A stretch of DNA of 64,000 nucleotides from Symbiodinium natans. Its lineage: Eukaryota; Sar; Dinophyceae; Suessiales; Symbiodiniaceae. The notes under the pieces are model-generated. The model made no database searches, was not told the origin of the DNA, and worked only from the letters and a program-made list of their open reading frames with translations. Position 1 is the stretch's first letter. Each line of letters opens with the position of its first letter. The stretch covers positions 1 to 64,000 of the forward strand of contig CAJNDS010000010.1 in assembly GCA_905221605.1 (NCBI GenBank), read 5' to 3'. This document shows, one piece after another, positions 53,201-61,057 of the stretch. The translations under genes and the position numbers were made by a program.

Positions 53201-55771
53201 GGTTTATTGTTTAGGGTTTAGGGTTTAGGGTTTCGGGTTTCGGGTTTAGGGTTTAGGGTTTAGGGTTTAGGGCTTAGGGCTTAGGGTTTAGGGACCCCAA
53301 ACCACAACTCCTCAAACCCCAAGCTTGTGAGGTACTCTACTGGCAGCGAGATGTCATTACAACCTTTGTGGACCCTCACCTCTCCTACGATGCCAGCGGC
53401 CATCTGATTGGGATCCAGGACAGGGGTTCGAAGTGCAGGTTCAGGGTTTAGGGTTTAGCGTTTAGGGTTTAGGGTTTAGGGTTTGGGGTTCAGGGTTCAG
53501 GGTTTAGGGTTTAGGGTTTAAGGTTTAGGGTTTAGGGTTTAGGGTTTAGGGTTTAGGGTTTAGGGTTTAGGGTTTAGGGCTGGCTTAGGGAGGCCCCATT
53601 CCAAGATGAAGGTTGGAGCTCTTGCTGCCGGTTTCCTGAGCTCCGAAGTTTCGAGTGCTGTGCTGAAGGCCCTGCAGGCCGAAGCACTGGACCCTTCCGG
53701 CAAGGTGTTGCTCCAAACCCTAAACCCTAAACCCTAAACCCTGAACCCTAAACCCTAAACCCTAAACCCTAAACCCTAAACCCTAAACCCTAAGGGTTTG
53801 GCTCGACACGGGAGGGTAGGCGGCTTGTGGGGTCCATAAAATTCGGGGTTGCATGGGTGCCGCTGCAGGCGAAGAAGCATGCGAACAGCTACGCATCCTT
53901 CAAAACCTATCACCGCACCTCGGTGTGCGAAGTGGGGCTTTGCAAAGGGGTATAACCCTTAAATCCAGAAGCACAAAACAGGGCATGGGGTAGATGTAGG
54001 TTTCGGACTTTAAGCATATTGGGGCTTCGGGTAAACAGGGTGCATTGGCTTCAGCGTTTTGGGGGACGCAGGGGCCCCTAAACCCCAAACCCTAAACCCT
54101 AAACCCTAAACCCTAAACCCTACAGCCACCAACGACCCTCGAGACGTAACATCCTGAGGCAGCAGCACACCGACATGGGCTGCGGTGCAGGACACGGAAC
54201 CCTTTAGTTTGCCATGCGAAAGCCTGAAGCTTAAGCCCTGAACCCTAGACTACCCTGAGCCCTGAACCCTGAACCCTAAACCCTAAACCCCAAACCCTAA
54301 ACCCTAAGCCCGAAACCCTAAACCCTAACCCTGAGGCTCGAAGGACTCTGAATTTGAGGTTTTTGGGCCCAAAGGCCTGTTTATAAAATGTTTTTGGGCT
54401 ATTGTGAGCCTAAGGGTAACTTGCCATAGCCCACAAATCGTCGTACCCTGACGCCTGAATGTAAAACCAGCCCTTCAAAAATAGTACCCCACCCCATAAC
54501 CCTTGTCCCTATTTGCGCAACTTTGGGATCTGCGGGCAGTAGCTTGGCTACTGTGGTCCGTTTGCAACTGAACCTGCATATGCGGGTTAGGTTCACGACA
54601 GGTTGTAAGTGTGAATCTCAAGTAGCAAGTGCTGTCGCTGCTTTATCATGCAGGGCGATCAAGCCCCTGAGGACTACATGGGGAAGTGCTTCCCCGGCCG
54701 CCACTCTCCAGACGCGCCCTTCGACATTCCCATGCCATTTGGCTTCCGGTCCATCCGACTTACTACCAACTTCAAACCCTGTGTTCTCCTCAACTCTATC
54801 CACAAATCTTTGTGGGCATGTGTATCGTATATTGCTAGTGCTGTTGCTAGTTTTTTTGTTGAGGGGGTGCCCCCTTCCCCCCACCCCAAAGACTAAACCC
54901 AAGGAAAATCGTTCTCAACATTGCCGTTGGTGGCTACGGCGGCGCGCCGTGCTTCTGGGGAGGCGATGCTTGCCAGGCCCCCCTTTGGGTTCCCATGGTT
55001 TCGGCTTAAGGGTTCCGGCCTGTCAACTTTGAACCCTATAAGTTCTATAAGCCTTAAGCCCACAAAATGCCAGCTTCAATTTCAGGGGTTAAGGTTTAGG
55101 GTTTAACAGTTTTTTTTTTCATTTTGGAGCCTAGCAGTGTCCTCATTGCTTTGGTGCATGGGGTTTAGTTCCCCTAAAATACCTTACATAGTCCTTATAT
55201 ACCTAAGTAGCCCCTAAACAACCCCTAAGCAACCCCTAAAGAACCCGAAAGGTCCCTTGTAAGGCTCCCTCCTTACTAGCCCCTTGATTCATAGATGGGG
55301 GCTGGAGGTACTGTGGGAAAAACCGAGCAAGGAGCGAAACGGCTGAAACCCCAACCCCCAATCCGCGCCCTAAGCCCGAAGCTCTGCATGTAGAGATTGG
55401 GCTTAGCAGACCTGTGAACCCTAAATTCCTAACCCCTCAGCCCAAGGCTATGCATGTAGAGATTGGGCGTAGCAGTCCTAAATGCCTACAGGTGCCCGAG
55501 TGTCGACTTTGCGCGCAGCCATGGACTTCAGCCATTCATCATCAATGAACCCAGAACCCGAAAACCGTACGATCCATCAGCCCACTAGGACCGGGAGTAG
55601 GCCCTTTTTTCCTTTTTTGAGGGTTGGGGTTCCCTTCTAATCCCATTAAAGCCAAAAAGGGTACCCTGTTTTTGTTCCTAGGTTACTCCCGGGTCTAGCC
55701 CATGCTAGGCCCAGTGTGGCGGAGCCATTGGCGCCGAGCTGATCTTGTCGGACATCAGCGTCTGGCAGTAG
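42895..55771 (+). CDS. glycoside hydrolase family 16 (laminarinase/beta-glucanase-like) gene
   Basis: Reassembled from short exons: 42895-42985, 44188-44220, 45182-45247, 46374-46429, 47399-47437, 48478-(about 48560), one or more unplaced, (about 53105)-53156, 53332-53425, possibly 53615-53706, 54654-54748, 54904-54976, 55715-55771. The joined reading gives the GH16 landmarks in the right order: DGKLVLKV, SGRVMSK, YGIFTFSATVP, WPALQL, YGPWPCSGEIDVLE, YWQRDVITTFVD, APFDIPM, IVLNIAVGG and ILSDISVWQ. GH16 enzymes cleave beta-1,3(4)-glucans by a retaining mechanism, with the two Glu of ExDxxE as nucleophile and acid/base; both are present here. The substrate may be laminarin-like storage or wall glucan (inference). 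Introns are mostly TTTAGGG-type repeats, mobile fragments and one 3.1-kb macrosatellite. The 5' end is not located. Confidence 0.78.
43022..43107. repeat. CCCTCAA/CCCTCGA variant block in GH16 intron
   Basis: About twelve units of CCCTCAA or CCCTCGA, a locally amplified telomere-word variant. It lies just after the exon a donor. Confidence 0.88.
43145..43207 (+). CDS. exon-like piece inside GH16 intron 1
   Basis: Reads SGSTVPTHLQQYVALKAPED, AT, stop. Coding-like, but exon a joins exon b without it, so it is an alternative exon or chance. Confidence 0.25.
43212..43292. repeat. clean TTTAGGG array in GH16 intron
   Basis: About eleven TTTAGGG units, plus-strand G-rich. Confidence 0.92.
43684..43858. 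repeat. CCCTAAA array with CCCTAGA and CCCCTAAA blocks in GH16 intron
   Basis: CCCTAGA units, then about eight CCCCTAAA (8-base) units, then CCCTAAA. Confidence 0.9.
44188..44220 (+). CDS. GH16 exon b (SGRVMSK motif)
   Basis: After TTGCCAG: GRVMSKDAFTYG (first base pair completes Gly from exon a). SGRVxSKxxFxYG is the GH16 signature before the first long strand. The exon is 33 nt and its donor appears to be GA (TACG|GAAGCT), giving YG+I at the next exon in phase 1. Confidence 0.68.
44545..44699. repeat. CCCTAAA array in GH16 intron
   Basis: About twenty units with isolated CCCTGAA and CCTTAAA variants. Confidence 0.9.
44723..44796 (+). CDS. exon-like piece inside GH16 intron 2
   Basis: After GGGCCTAG: LKVWPVKALADITEADPQFS, TSQIIKK then GTGGGT. 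It looks like a true exon with acceptor and donor, but the b-to-c junction does not need it. It may be an alternative exon or a fragment of another gene. Confidence 0.3.
44988..45168. repeat. longest CCCTAAA array of the window, in GH16 intron
   Basis: More than twenty near-perfect CCCTAAA units ending about 13 bases before GH16 exon c. Confidence 0.93.
45182..45247 (+). CDS. GH16 exon c (F.F.A..P...VWPALQL)
   Basis: After AGAAGAG: IFTFSATVPKCHSVWPALQL, V. Position by position it matches the GH16 consensus YGxFxxRAKxPxxxGxWPAxWxL. The donor is inferred as GC (GTCT|GCTCAC), phase 1. Confidence 0.68.
46374..46429 (+). CDS. GH16 exon d (YGPWPCSGEIDVL)
   Basis: After GGCTTCAG: AGDGRYGPWPCSGEIDVL. 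YGxWPxSGEIDxxE is the catalytic signature of GH16. The exon stops at CTG|GTGCCT so that the second catalytic Glu is supplied by exon e. Confidence 0.78.
46570..46788. repeat. GGGCTTA and GGGCTTG variant blocks in GH16 intron
   Basis: About ten GGGCTTA units, then about ten GGGCTTG units, then GGGCTTA/GGGTTTA. Two telomere-word variants are each amplified as a clean block. Confidence 0.92.
47215..47300. repeat. TA/ATGT microsatellite in GH16 intron
   Basis: ATATATATATGTATATGT-type sequence. The neighbouring plus-strand frame (about 46990-47215), reading VKCSRLPIKGFGARCRPVLE, is coding-like but unassigned. Confidence 0.85.
47399..47437 (+). CDS. GH16 exon e (second catalytic Glu)
   Basis: After TGCGCAAG: ETVDGDPHGAFNL, then GTCAGG. 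Joined to exon d it gives SGEIDVLETVDGDPHGAFNL. ExDxxE with a following TxNGxxH-like turn is typical of GH16. Confidence 0.68.
48020..48230. repeat. CTTTA, CGTCATAC and TA microsatellites in GH16 intron
   Basis: CTTTA/CTTTG units (48020-48058), then about nine 8-bp CCGTCATA units (48064-48135), then a TA-rich run to about 48230. Confidence 0.9.
48478..48562 (+). CDS. probable GH16 exon f
   Basis: After GTGGAAG, phase 0: VAGFGSSSGNCFDPAAVSCN, ACARLGCA. It fits the phase left by exon e. The cysteine-rich piece has no fixed GH16 motif, so the assignment is weaker. The donor is uncertain. Confidence 0.45.
48573..48742. repeat. CCCTAAA array in GH16 intron
   Basis: More than twenty units with one shortened repeat, followed by a C run (about 48744-48762). 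Confidence 0.93.
49100..52250. repeat. 3.1-kb macrosatellite, about nine 322-343-bp units, in a GH16 intron
   Basis: The marker TTGCCAGGCCCC recurs at about 49371, 49712, 50052, 50395, 50735, 51396, 51718 and 52040, spaced 340-343 bp and then 322 bp; one unit near 51070 has lost it. Each unit contains a roughly 40-bp core (GAAGGGGCGAACATCAGCAG...) in direct orientation twice and in inverted orientation once, so it can form long hairpins. Both strands show 60-215-codon frames such as GANISSIIALLLHPKP and KGRTSAASSPCC; these follow from the symmetry and are not taken as genes. Confidence 0.92.
52258..52399 (+). CDS. exon-like segment within the GH16 gene, unplaced
   Basis: Reads SSSPAHGSKESTPAPKPGKE, FLVVRPPQYCTSTTLADAAA, SHYFVEEPYG. 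Coding-like. It could be a linker exon between GH16 exons f and h. No GH16 motif seen. Confidence 0.33.
52400..52495. mobile_element. inverted-repeat element, family 3 copy a
   Basis: ATATGGGGGTTT...GGAAACCCCCGA ends. The core CCCCAAATAGTAGGGACCCC is shared with 52764, 59234 (reverse) and 63175. Confidence 0.6.
52764..52835. mobile_element. family 3 fragment, copy b
   Basis: GACCCCAGATAGTAGGATTC and CGTTCTGG..ATAAGAAGGACCC match the reverse complement of the element at 59234. Confidence 0.55.
53105..53156 (+). CDS. GH16 exon h
   Basis: Reads QDVDCAANQKSWQEHLF, ending TTT|GCATCG (GC donor, phase 0). Joined to exon i it gives SWQEHLFVLYWQRDVITTFV, matching the GH16 DWxxxFHxYxLxWxxDxITxxVD stretch. 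The 5' end could be 53096. Confidence 0.55.
53332..53425 (+). CDS. GH16 exon i (YWQRDVITTFVD)
   Basis: After CTTGTGAG: VLYWQRDVITTFVDPHLSYD, ASGHLIGIQDRG. YxWxRDxITxFVD is the conserved strand after the catalytic motif in GH16. GT donor at 53426, phase 1. Confidence 0.7.
53440..53580. repeat. TTTAGGG array in GH16 intron
   Basis: Nearly twenty TTTAGGG units with a few TTCAGGG. Confidence 0.92.
53615..53706 (+). CDS. exon-like segment, possible GH16 exon j
   Basis: One frame reads KVGALAAGFLSSEVSSAVLK, ALQAEALDPSGKVLL. The phase that would continue exon i reads GWSSCCRFPELRSFECCAEG. Which frame is used is unresolved; a phase change from 1 to 0 is needed before exon k. Confidence 0.35.
54654..54748 (+). 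CDS. GH16 exon k (APFDIPM)
   Basis: After ATCATGCAG: GDQAPEDYMGKCFPGRHSPD, APFDIPMPFGF. APFDxPxxLILNxAVGG is the GH16 C-terminal signature, split between this exon and exon l. It ends CG|GTCCATC, phase 2, and exon l supplies G. Confidence 0.72.
54904..54976 (+). CDS. GH16 exon l (IVLNIAVGG)
   Basis: After AACCCAAG: KIVLNIAVGGYGGAPCFWGG, DACQ. ILNxAVGG is diagnostic of GH16. It ends CAG|GCCCCC (GC donor), phase 0. Confidence 0.75.
55585..55698. mobile_element. inverted-repeat element, family 4 copy a
   Basis: Ends CTAGGACCGGGAGTA...TACTCCCGGGTCTAG are inverted repeats. The interior GGTTCCCTTCTAATCCC and AAAAAGGGTACCCT are shared with 60424 and more loosely with 58091 and 45815. Confidence 0.65.
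55715..55771 (+). CDS. GH16 last exon m
   Basis: After GGCCCAG, phase 0: CGGAIGAELILSDISVWQ, TAG. xLxVDYVRVYQ is the usual last strand of GH16 domains, and LILSDISVWQ fits its pattern. The end of the protein at this strand supports a single-domain enzyme. Confidence 0.62.
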   Translation, partial: CGGAIGAELILSDISVWQ

Positions 55772-56019
55772 CGGCCGGGAGTGGAAGTATTACCCTAAAC
55801 CCTAAACCCTGAACCCTTAACCCGAAACCCTGAACCCTGTTACGCCAGCTTTGCTCTGGGTCCTTGTGCGCGAGCGTTACGTTATGGGACATTTTTTAAC
55901 GTTTCTGGCCTCGCCACGTGCAGGCTGCGACTCCTGCGCTCTGACCACACCTGGAGCCTGAGCATCTGATTCGTTTGAACACCCTAAGGCCCGCCAAAGA
56001 AGCTTCAGATTCGAGCCCT

Positions 56020-56172
56020 AAACCTTAAACCCTAAACCCTAAACCCTAAACCCTAAACCCTAAACCCTAAACCCTAAACCCTAAACCCTAAACCTAAACC
56101 CTAAACCCTAAACCCTAAACCCTAAACACTAAACCCTAAACCCTAAACCCTAAACCTCAACCTTAAACCCTG
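56020..56172. repeat. CCCTAAA array
   Basis: About twenty units, just downstream of the GH16 gene. Confidence 0.92.
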
Positions 56173-56590
56173 AGCCCTAAGCATTTGTTTCCGGATCGGG
56201 CCAAAGCGCTGCTGACTGGAACCGCGGTGAATCCCCAACCCCTGGACACAGAGTTCGGGTTTTGGGGGTTTAAGATATAGGGTTTAGAGTTTAGGGTTTA
56301 GGGCTAGGGTTTATAGGGTTTAGGGTTTAAGGTTGTGAGTTTAGGGTCTAGGGTTTACACCCCAAGCCCTAAACCAGAGGTTAGGGCTTCAGACTGAGGT
56401 GTGAGGGTACAGCCTTGCCACCGCTCTGTTGCGGACGTAAAACCAGCGTGCCCTGGCCCTGGGACTTGGCGGGCGGGGGGGGGGGGGTATGGCCACTCTA
56501 GAGTTCGGATTGTGGGTACCCTAAACCCTAAACCCTAAACCCTAAACCCTAAACCCTAAACCCTAAACCTTAAACCCTAAACCCTAAACC

Positions 56591-56730
56591 CCAGTGCCCG
56601 ATGGTCTACTGGAGGTCAGCCCTCCCAGTGCGCCTTTAAGGCGAAGTCCCCGAGACGGCGGCTGTCGCTGTTGCGACACCCAAGGCGCCAAGTTGCGACC
56701 ACTGCGAGACCCAGATGTCCTTCGTCAGGG
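56591..56730 (+). CDS. exon-like segment, downstream gene
   Basis: Reads PVPDGLLEVSPPSAPLRRSP, RDGGCRCCDTQGAKLRPLRD, PDVLRQG. Coding-like between two telomere-type arrays. Confidence 0.35.
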
Positions 56731-56924
56731 CTTAGGGCTTAGGGCTTAGGGTTTAGGGTGTAGGGTTTAGGGTTTAGGGTTTAGGGTTTAGGGTTTAGGG
56801 TTCAGGGTTCAGGGTTTAGGGCTAGTGTTGTTCTAAATGTCCCTCTACATGCAGGGCAATTCCCAAGGAATTTTAACCCTAAACCCCAAACCCGAACCCC
56901 TCCAAGCAGAGGCGTGACTAGTGG

Positions 56925-57092
56925 GGCATCCTGACTTCGGATAGGAGCCGCAGGTTTGTTTCGTTGGGGGAGGCATGTCCCCAAGTGAGTAGCCTTGGGT
57001 TCTGCGTGTTCGGCGAACCTTATGCCGGGAGCTCGGCGGGTACCTTCCGGGCGTGTTTTGGCTACTGTTTGGCTCATGCTTGTAGTCCGTGA
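56925..57092 (+). CDS. exon-like segment, downstream gene
   Basis: Plus frame: GILTSDRSRRFVSLGEACPQ, VSSLGFCVFGEPYAGSSAGT, FRACFGYCLAHACSP, stop. The minus strand is open too, so orientation is not certain. Confidence 0.33.
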   Translation, partial: GILTSDRSRRFVSLGEACPQVSSLGFCVFGEPYAGSSAGTFRACFGYCLAHACSP

Positions 57093-57418
57093 TGTGCCAA
57101 AGCTTTGCGCGCTACGTCCGTTGCCGTCAGGGCTCACGTCACATCACCAGCTGCCCTAAACCCTGAACACTAAACCGCCTCATAAGCCTAGGCAGCCCAC
57201 CCCGCCCACCCCGCGCCAGTCCCCCAGTAAGCCCCACCTACTTCGGAGGCCCTCTTCTACGGAAACCTTCCGCAAAAAAGAAGTCGTGTGCACCTAGGAA
57301 CCTCTATGGGTTTAGGGTTAGCGTCCCCACCCCCGCACTACGCGCAACCGACCCCCCAAACCCTGAGCCCCTCAAGCCTCAACCCTCCGGCGTAAGGCTA
57401 GCCAATGACACCCTCAGT

Positions 57419-57490
57419 AAACCCTAAACCCTAAACCCTAAACCCTAAACCCTAAACCCTAAACCCTAAACCCTAAACCCTAAACCCTAA
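57419..57490. repeat. clean CCCTAAA array
   Basis: Ten units. Confidence 0.92.
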
Positions 57491-57569
57491 ATCGCAGACT
57501 TGTACATGGCCCGGCAGCAGTGAGGCTGCATGGCGGCCGCTTGCTACTGTGACCCGGCGGACTGGGCTG

Positions 57570-57672
57570 GGGTTTAGGGTTTAGGGTTTAGGGTTTAGGG
57601 TTTAGGGTTTAGGGTTGAGGGTTTAGGGTTTAGGGTTTAGGGTTTAGGGTTTAGGGTTTAGGGTTTAGGGTT
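57570..57672. repeat. clean TTTAGGG array
   Basis: About fourteen units with one TTGAGGG, ending at the exon-like segment 57674. Confidence 0.92.
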
Positions 57673-57673
57673 G

Positions 57674-57802
57674 CCGGACAAACCTCCAAGATATGCCCAG
57701 AATGCTGGCCGATGTGCTGATCATTTTGGGGATAGAGGCTATTGGAAGGGGATTTTTTGGGGGTCGTATGAAATGTTGCGCTGTACGCCTAAACCCCATT
57801 AG
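57674..57802 (+). CDS. exon-like segment, downstream gene
   Basis: Reads PDKPPRYAQNAGRCADHFGD, RGYWKGIFWGSYEMLRCTPK, PH, stop. Aromatic and coding-like. It starts right after a TTTAGGG array. Confidence 0.38.
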   Translation, partial: PDKPPRYAQNAGRCADHFGDRGYWKGIFWGSYEMLRCTPKPH

Positions 57803-58090
57803 GCAGAGTCCGAGCCACACCCTGCAAAACCCAAAAGCTCAAAGCCCAAACCCTAAACCCTCAATTCTAAACGCTAATACCTCAAGAATCTTAAGGTTTG
57901 CAGTTGCGTCATAGAGTTTAGGAAGCCCGAAAGAGTTCAGAAGTCAACCGATCAACCGCTAACTCCCCCAACCCCCTGGCGGCTTACACCCTAAACCCTA
58001 AACCCTAAACCCTAAACCCTAAACCCTAAACCCTAAACCCTACATGTTATTTCCCAGAAGCTCCCAACCTCTGAGCCTCGGTAGCCGCCC

Positions 58091-58195
58091 GGTAGCCCAG
58101 TGGTACCCTTTACCCTTTTTTTGGTTCTGGGTTCCCTTATAAAGTTACTGACCCGAAAAAGGGTGCCCTTATTTTAACATGGTTACCGTGCTACC
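58091..58195. mobile_element. inverted-repeat element, family 4-related copy
   Basis: Ends GGTAGCCCAGTGGTACCC...GGTTACCGTGCTACC are imperfect inverted repeats. The interior GGGTTCCCTTATAA and AAAAAGGGTGCCCTT resemble family 4. Confidence 0.6.
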
Positions 58196-58223
58196 AAGGA
58201 GCCTTAAGAATTGAAAGAAAGGC

Positions 58224-58345
58224 CAAAACTAAGCTTGCGCCTGCTCGGGCCCCGATGCAACTCCGTACTCCGGGCAACCGATGAACTCGTCGATCGCCTT
58301 TTCATTGCGAAGCTTGGGGTGTGTTCATGTTGTATGTTGATTTCT
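58224..58345 (+). CDS. exon-like segment, downstream gene
   Basis: Reads PKLSLRLLGPRCNSVLRATD, ELVDRLFIAKLGVCSCCMLI. The 3' part overlaps the family 2 element that starts at 58333, so the exon ends before it. Confidence 0.35.
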
Positions 58346-58440
58346 CTAAATTAAATGTCCTTTTGTTATGAGGCGGCCCCTCTTATTTCGGGCACCCAAG
58401 CAAGGACCCGAATTTTCAGAACTCACCATATCATGCTTGT
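58333..58440. mobile_element. inverted-repeat element, family 2 copy b (reverse orientation)
   Basis: Ends TATGTTGATTTCTC...AGAACTCACCATA. Its reverse complement matches 35227-35332 along its length (GGGTGCCCGAAATAAGAGGG, GGCCGCCT). Confidence 0.7.
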
Positions 58441-58732
58441 ATGCCCTGCGCTCCTTAGGAAAAGGGGCCGCAAATCGAGGGGGATAGGACATGGCCTCAA
58501 TTAGCCAACTCGGTAGTGTTTTGGGCTTTGGGGTTTAGGGTTTAGGGTTTAGGGTTCAGGGTTTAGGGCTTAGAGTTTAGGGTTTAGGGTTTGGTCTCGG
58601 ACCCGTGATGGCAGTTCCCTATTTGTTTTCCCCCAAACGCCCTCTTCTCCTCCTCCGATAGTCCTCTTACGAAGAAGAAGCTGTCGTCCGCTGATGGTGT
58701 TGGCCGTAAGACTTGGGGTCAATGCTTAGATT

Positions 58733-59260
58733 TTAAGCCCTAATAAGCTCTATACGCCCGACCCTTGAACTCAGCGCACAGAGAGTTTGTCCTGCACTTC
58801 TGAGCGTCTCTAGGCCAAATGCGCGCCGTGGTGCGGCGGGCACCCCGAGCATGCAGGCGCCCTGCGAGGATTCAAGAAAACCCGATAGACCCTCCAGGTC
58901 CCTGTAAACCCTACAAGCCCGATAAACCCCATAGACCCTACAGACTCTATAAAGCCTAGAAACTCTGCAAGCCCTATAAACCTTACAAACCCGTTGGGGG
59001 GGGGGACTAGGTCCTGGACCCCCGATAAACCCTACAAGCCAAAACCTTACATGAGCCCTGCCGAGATTTTCCCCTCCTGAGGAAAGGACACTCTCTTCGC
59101 ATCCTGATCCTACAGCACCTTCCGGTTCGATAAACAAAGCCCACATCCTTCGGGGCGGAGAGGTAGTGTAGACTGGGGCTCGAATGCGAATCCCCACCTT
59201 GTCGGTGTTTGTGGCGATTTCCGAATCTGGAGGGTACCTTATTGGGGTCCTTTTTATCAC
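58733..59260 (-). other. 175-codon minus-strand open frame, mostly repeat-derived
   Basis: The frame's middle (VYRACRVSRLYRVCRVYGVY) is translation of diverged TAGGGTTTATAGGG-type repeat. The 5' third (IATNTDKVGIRIRAPVYTTS, RMWALFIEPEGAVGSGCEES) looks more like coding sequence. Not accepted as a gene as a whole. Confidence 0.3.
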
Positions 59261-59317
59261 GGAATCCTACTACTTGGGGTCTATATTAGTAGCCCCCTAT
59301 TTTCGCAAACCCCCATA
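59234..59317. mobile_element. family 3 element, copy c (reverse orientation)
   Basis: TACCTTATTGGGGTCC...GGAATCCTACTACTTGGGGT...GCAAACCCCCATA is the reverse complement of the family found at 52764 and 63175. Confidence 0.6.
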
Positions 59318-59440
59318 CAGGGTGGGGCCCCCTTACTATACTAACTGTAGTTAAGGGACTTATAACCTAACTTAGGGTCCTTATAACCCAATTTAGGGCC
59401 CTTATAACTCTACTTATAACTAGGGGGCCCCACCCTGTAT
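59315..59440. mobile_element. 126-bp foldback element next to family 3 copy c
   Basis: ATACAGGGTGGGGCCCCCT and its exact reverse complement AGGGGGCCCCACCCTGTAT bound a core of three CTTATAAC..A..TTAGGG units. Confidence 0.7.
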
Positions 59441-59778
59441 AGGTCCGCTTGCCATAGCAAACGAGTGACCGTCCGCTGCGCGGGGTTTCATGTTTGAGGC
59501 TTCGGGGTACAAAAGCTGGGCCACAATCGCGGGGTGCCTTCCATTGGGTTCAGGGTTTAGGGTTTAGGGTTTAGGGTTTAGGGTCTAGGGTTTAGGGTTA
59601 CTGATTGATAAGACGCCGGGGCTGTAGAAGCTTGGCAACTTTTTGGATTCCCTCCAAGGGAGCTGAACACCAAACCCTACAAACCCTCAACTCCCTATCA
59701 ACCCCAATCCTTCAACCCGAATGGCTATAAACCCTAATGAAGCCCTAAACCCTAATGAAGCCCTCAACCCTAAACCAG

Positions 59779-59866
59779 AACGCTGAAACCCAGCACGATC
59801 TCTGCGCTAGGGCCCTTGCCCTGTGTGCGACGCGCTTCGCCCCCGAGATGGCAGATGCAACACGAG
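59779..59866 (+). CDS. exon-like segment, downstream gene
   Basis: After AAACCAG: NAETQHDLCARALALCATRF, APEMADATR, then AG|GCGTCGG (possible GC donor). Coding-like. Confidence 0.4.
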
Positions 59867-60312
59867 GCGTCGGGTTTAGGGTTTTTGGTTTGGGGTCTGG
59901 GGTTTGGGCTTTGGGGGTTGGGGTTTGGGGTTTAGGGTTTATGAAATTGTTGTACTGCAAACCGACAGCATTCGGGAGCACGACTTGTCAAGGCCGCAGA
60001 TGTTAGGGTTTAGGGTTTAGGGTCTAGGCCTTGGCTTCTCAGTTGCTTCTTAATTTGTTTAAGGCTCTCGGTGGGGTGCTAGGGTGTCGGGTTTTTAGGG
60101 TTTAGGGTTCTAAGGGCAAAACGGCGAGGGCTTGGTGGGATACCAGTTCGGGGCTTCGGGACTGGCATTTGCGGGTTTTGGGGTTCCGCGTTCACGGTTC
60201 ACCCTGAAATCATGCCCCAAACCCCGGAATTCTGAAGCCTAGTCAGGGCCCGAACCCTAAATCCTGAACCCTCAGCCCTAACCCCAAACCCTAAACCTAA
60301 ACCCTACACCAG

Positions 60313-60360
60313 GTTTGACTCCTTCTGCCAGCAGCACATGGAAGCCACCGTGTGGGGGAG
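60313..60360 (+). CDS. 48-nt exon, copy 1 of a tandem exon duplication
   Basis: After CTACACCAG: phase-2 start, FDSFCQQHMEATVWG plus AG, then GC donor (GGGAG|GCAGGG). The copy at 61058 has the same length, start phase, GC donor and the motif SFxQQHxEA. Confidence 0.5.
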
Positions 60361-60423
60361 GCAGGGCGATTCCTGATCTGTCCCCGACGGACTCGAATAC
60401 AGAATCACCGTGCAAGGCTGCCC

Positions 60424-60513
60424 ACCAGAGTAGGCCCTTACTTGGGGTTCCCTTATAATCCCCTCAAAACCAAGAAGTGTACCCTTCTGATTCCTAGGTT
60501 ACTCCTGGGTCTA
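60424..60513. mobile_element. inverted-repeat element, family 4 copy b
   Basis: AGTAGGCCCTTACTTGGGGT, TCCCTTATAATCCC and GATTCCTAGGTTACTCCTGG match the element at 55585. A fragment of its right end (ATTCCTAGGTTACTC) also lies at 61788. Confidence 0.6.
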
Positions 60514-61057
60514 GCAGTAATTTAAGGGATCGTACAGGGTTTAGGGTTTAGGGTTCTAGAACCTAGAGTAGGTTCCCTTTGTTTTACGGTTTAGGCTCCC
60601 TCAAGCAAACAAGCACCTTTCGTGTTCTTTGGTTGCTACGCCACCTAGTGCAAGTAGACAATTAAGGAAGATCCCTTGCATTGAGATATATGTTTGGAGT
60701 GGAGGTTCTCATACAATTTCCAGAAAAGTCCTTAACTTATAGTCGGTATCCCACTTTAGTTTTTGAGGGGTCAGGTGAATTCAGTGCTGGGATATTGCGG
60801 CCGCAGTGCACAGGGCTATGAGGGGCTTGAGGGGTTGAGGTGTTCGGGCCCCTGGAGCCTTGATTACATGTATAGGACAAACTCAAAGCGAAATCAGTAA
60901 CAACCTGGAGGCCCCTACCCTTTGATGAACGCTTCTTCCCACCCCCCAGCCTCCACAAGAAGTATCCACAAAGGTAAACTTCAACCCCAGAAAAACCTGA
61001 AACCCTGGGTCTAAACCCCAAATCCCAAGCCCTAAACACTAACTCTTTCCCGGCCAG

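Noticed and set aside
58733-59260. 175-codon minus-strand protein
   Set aside because: The middle third is translated diverged telomere-like repeat, and the 3' part overlaps ordinary sequence without motifs.
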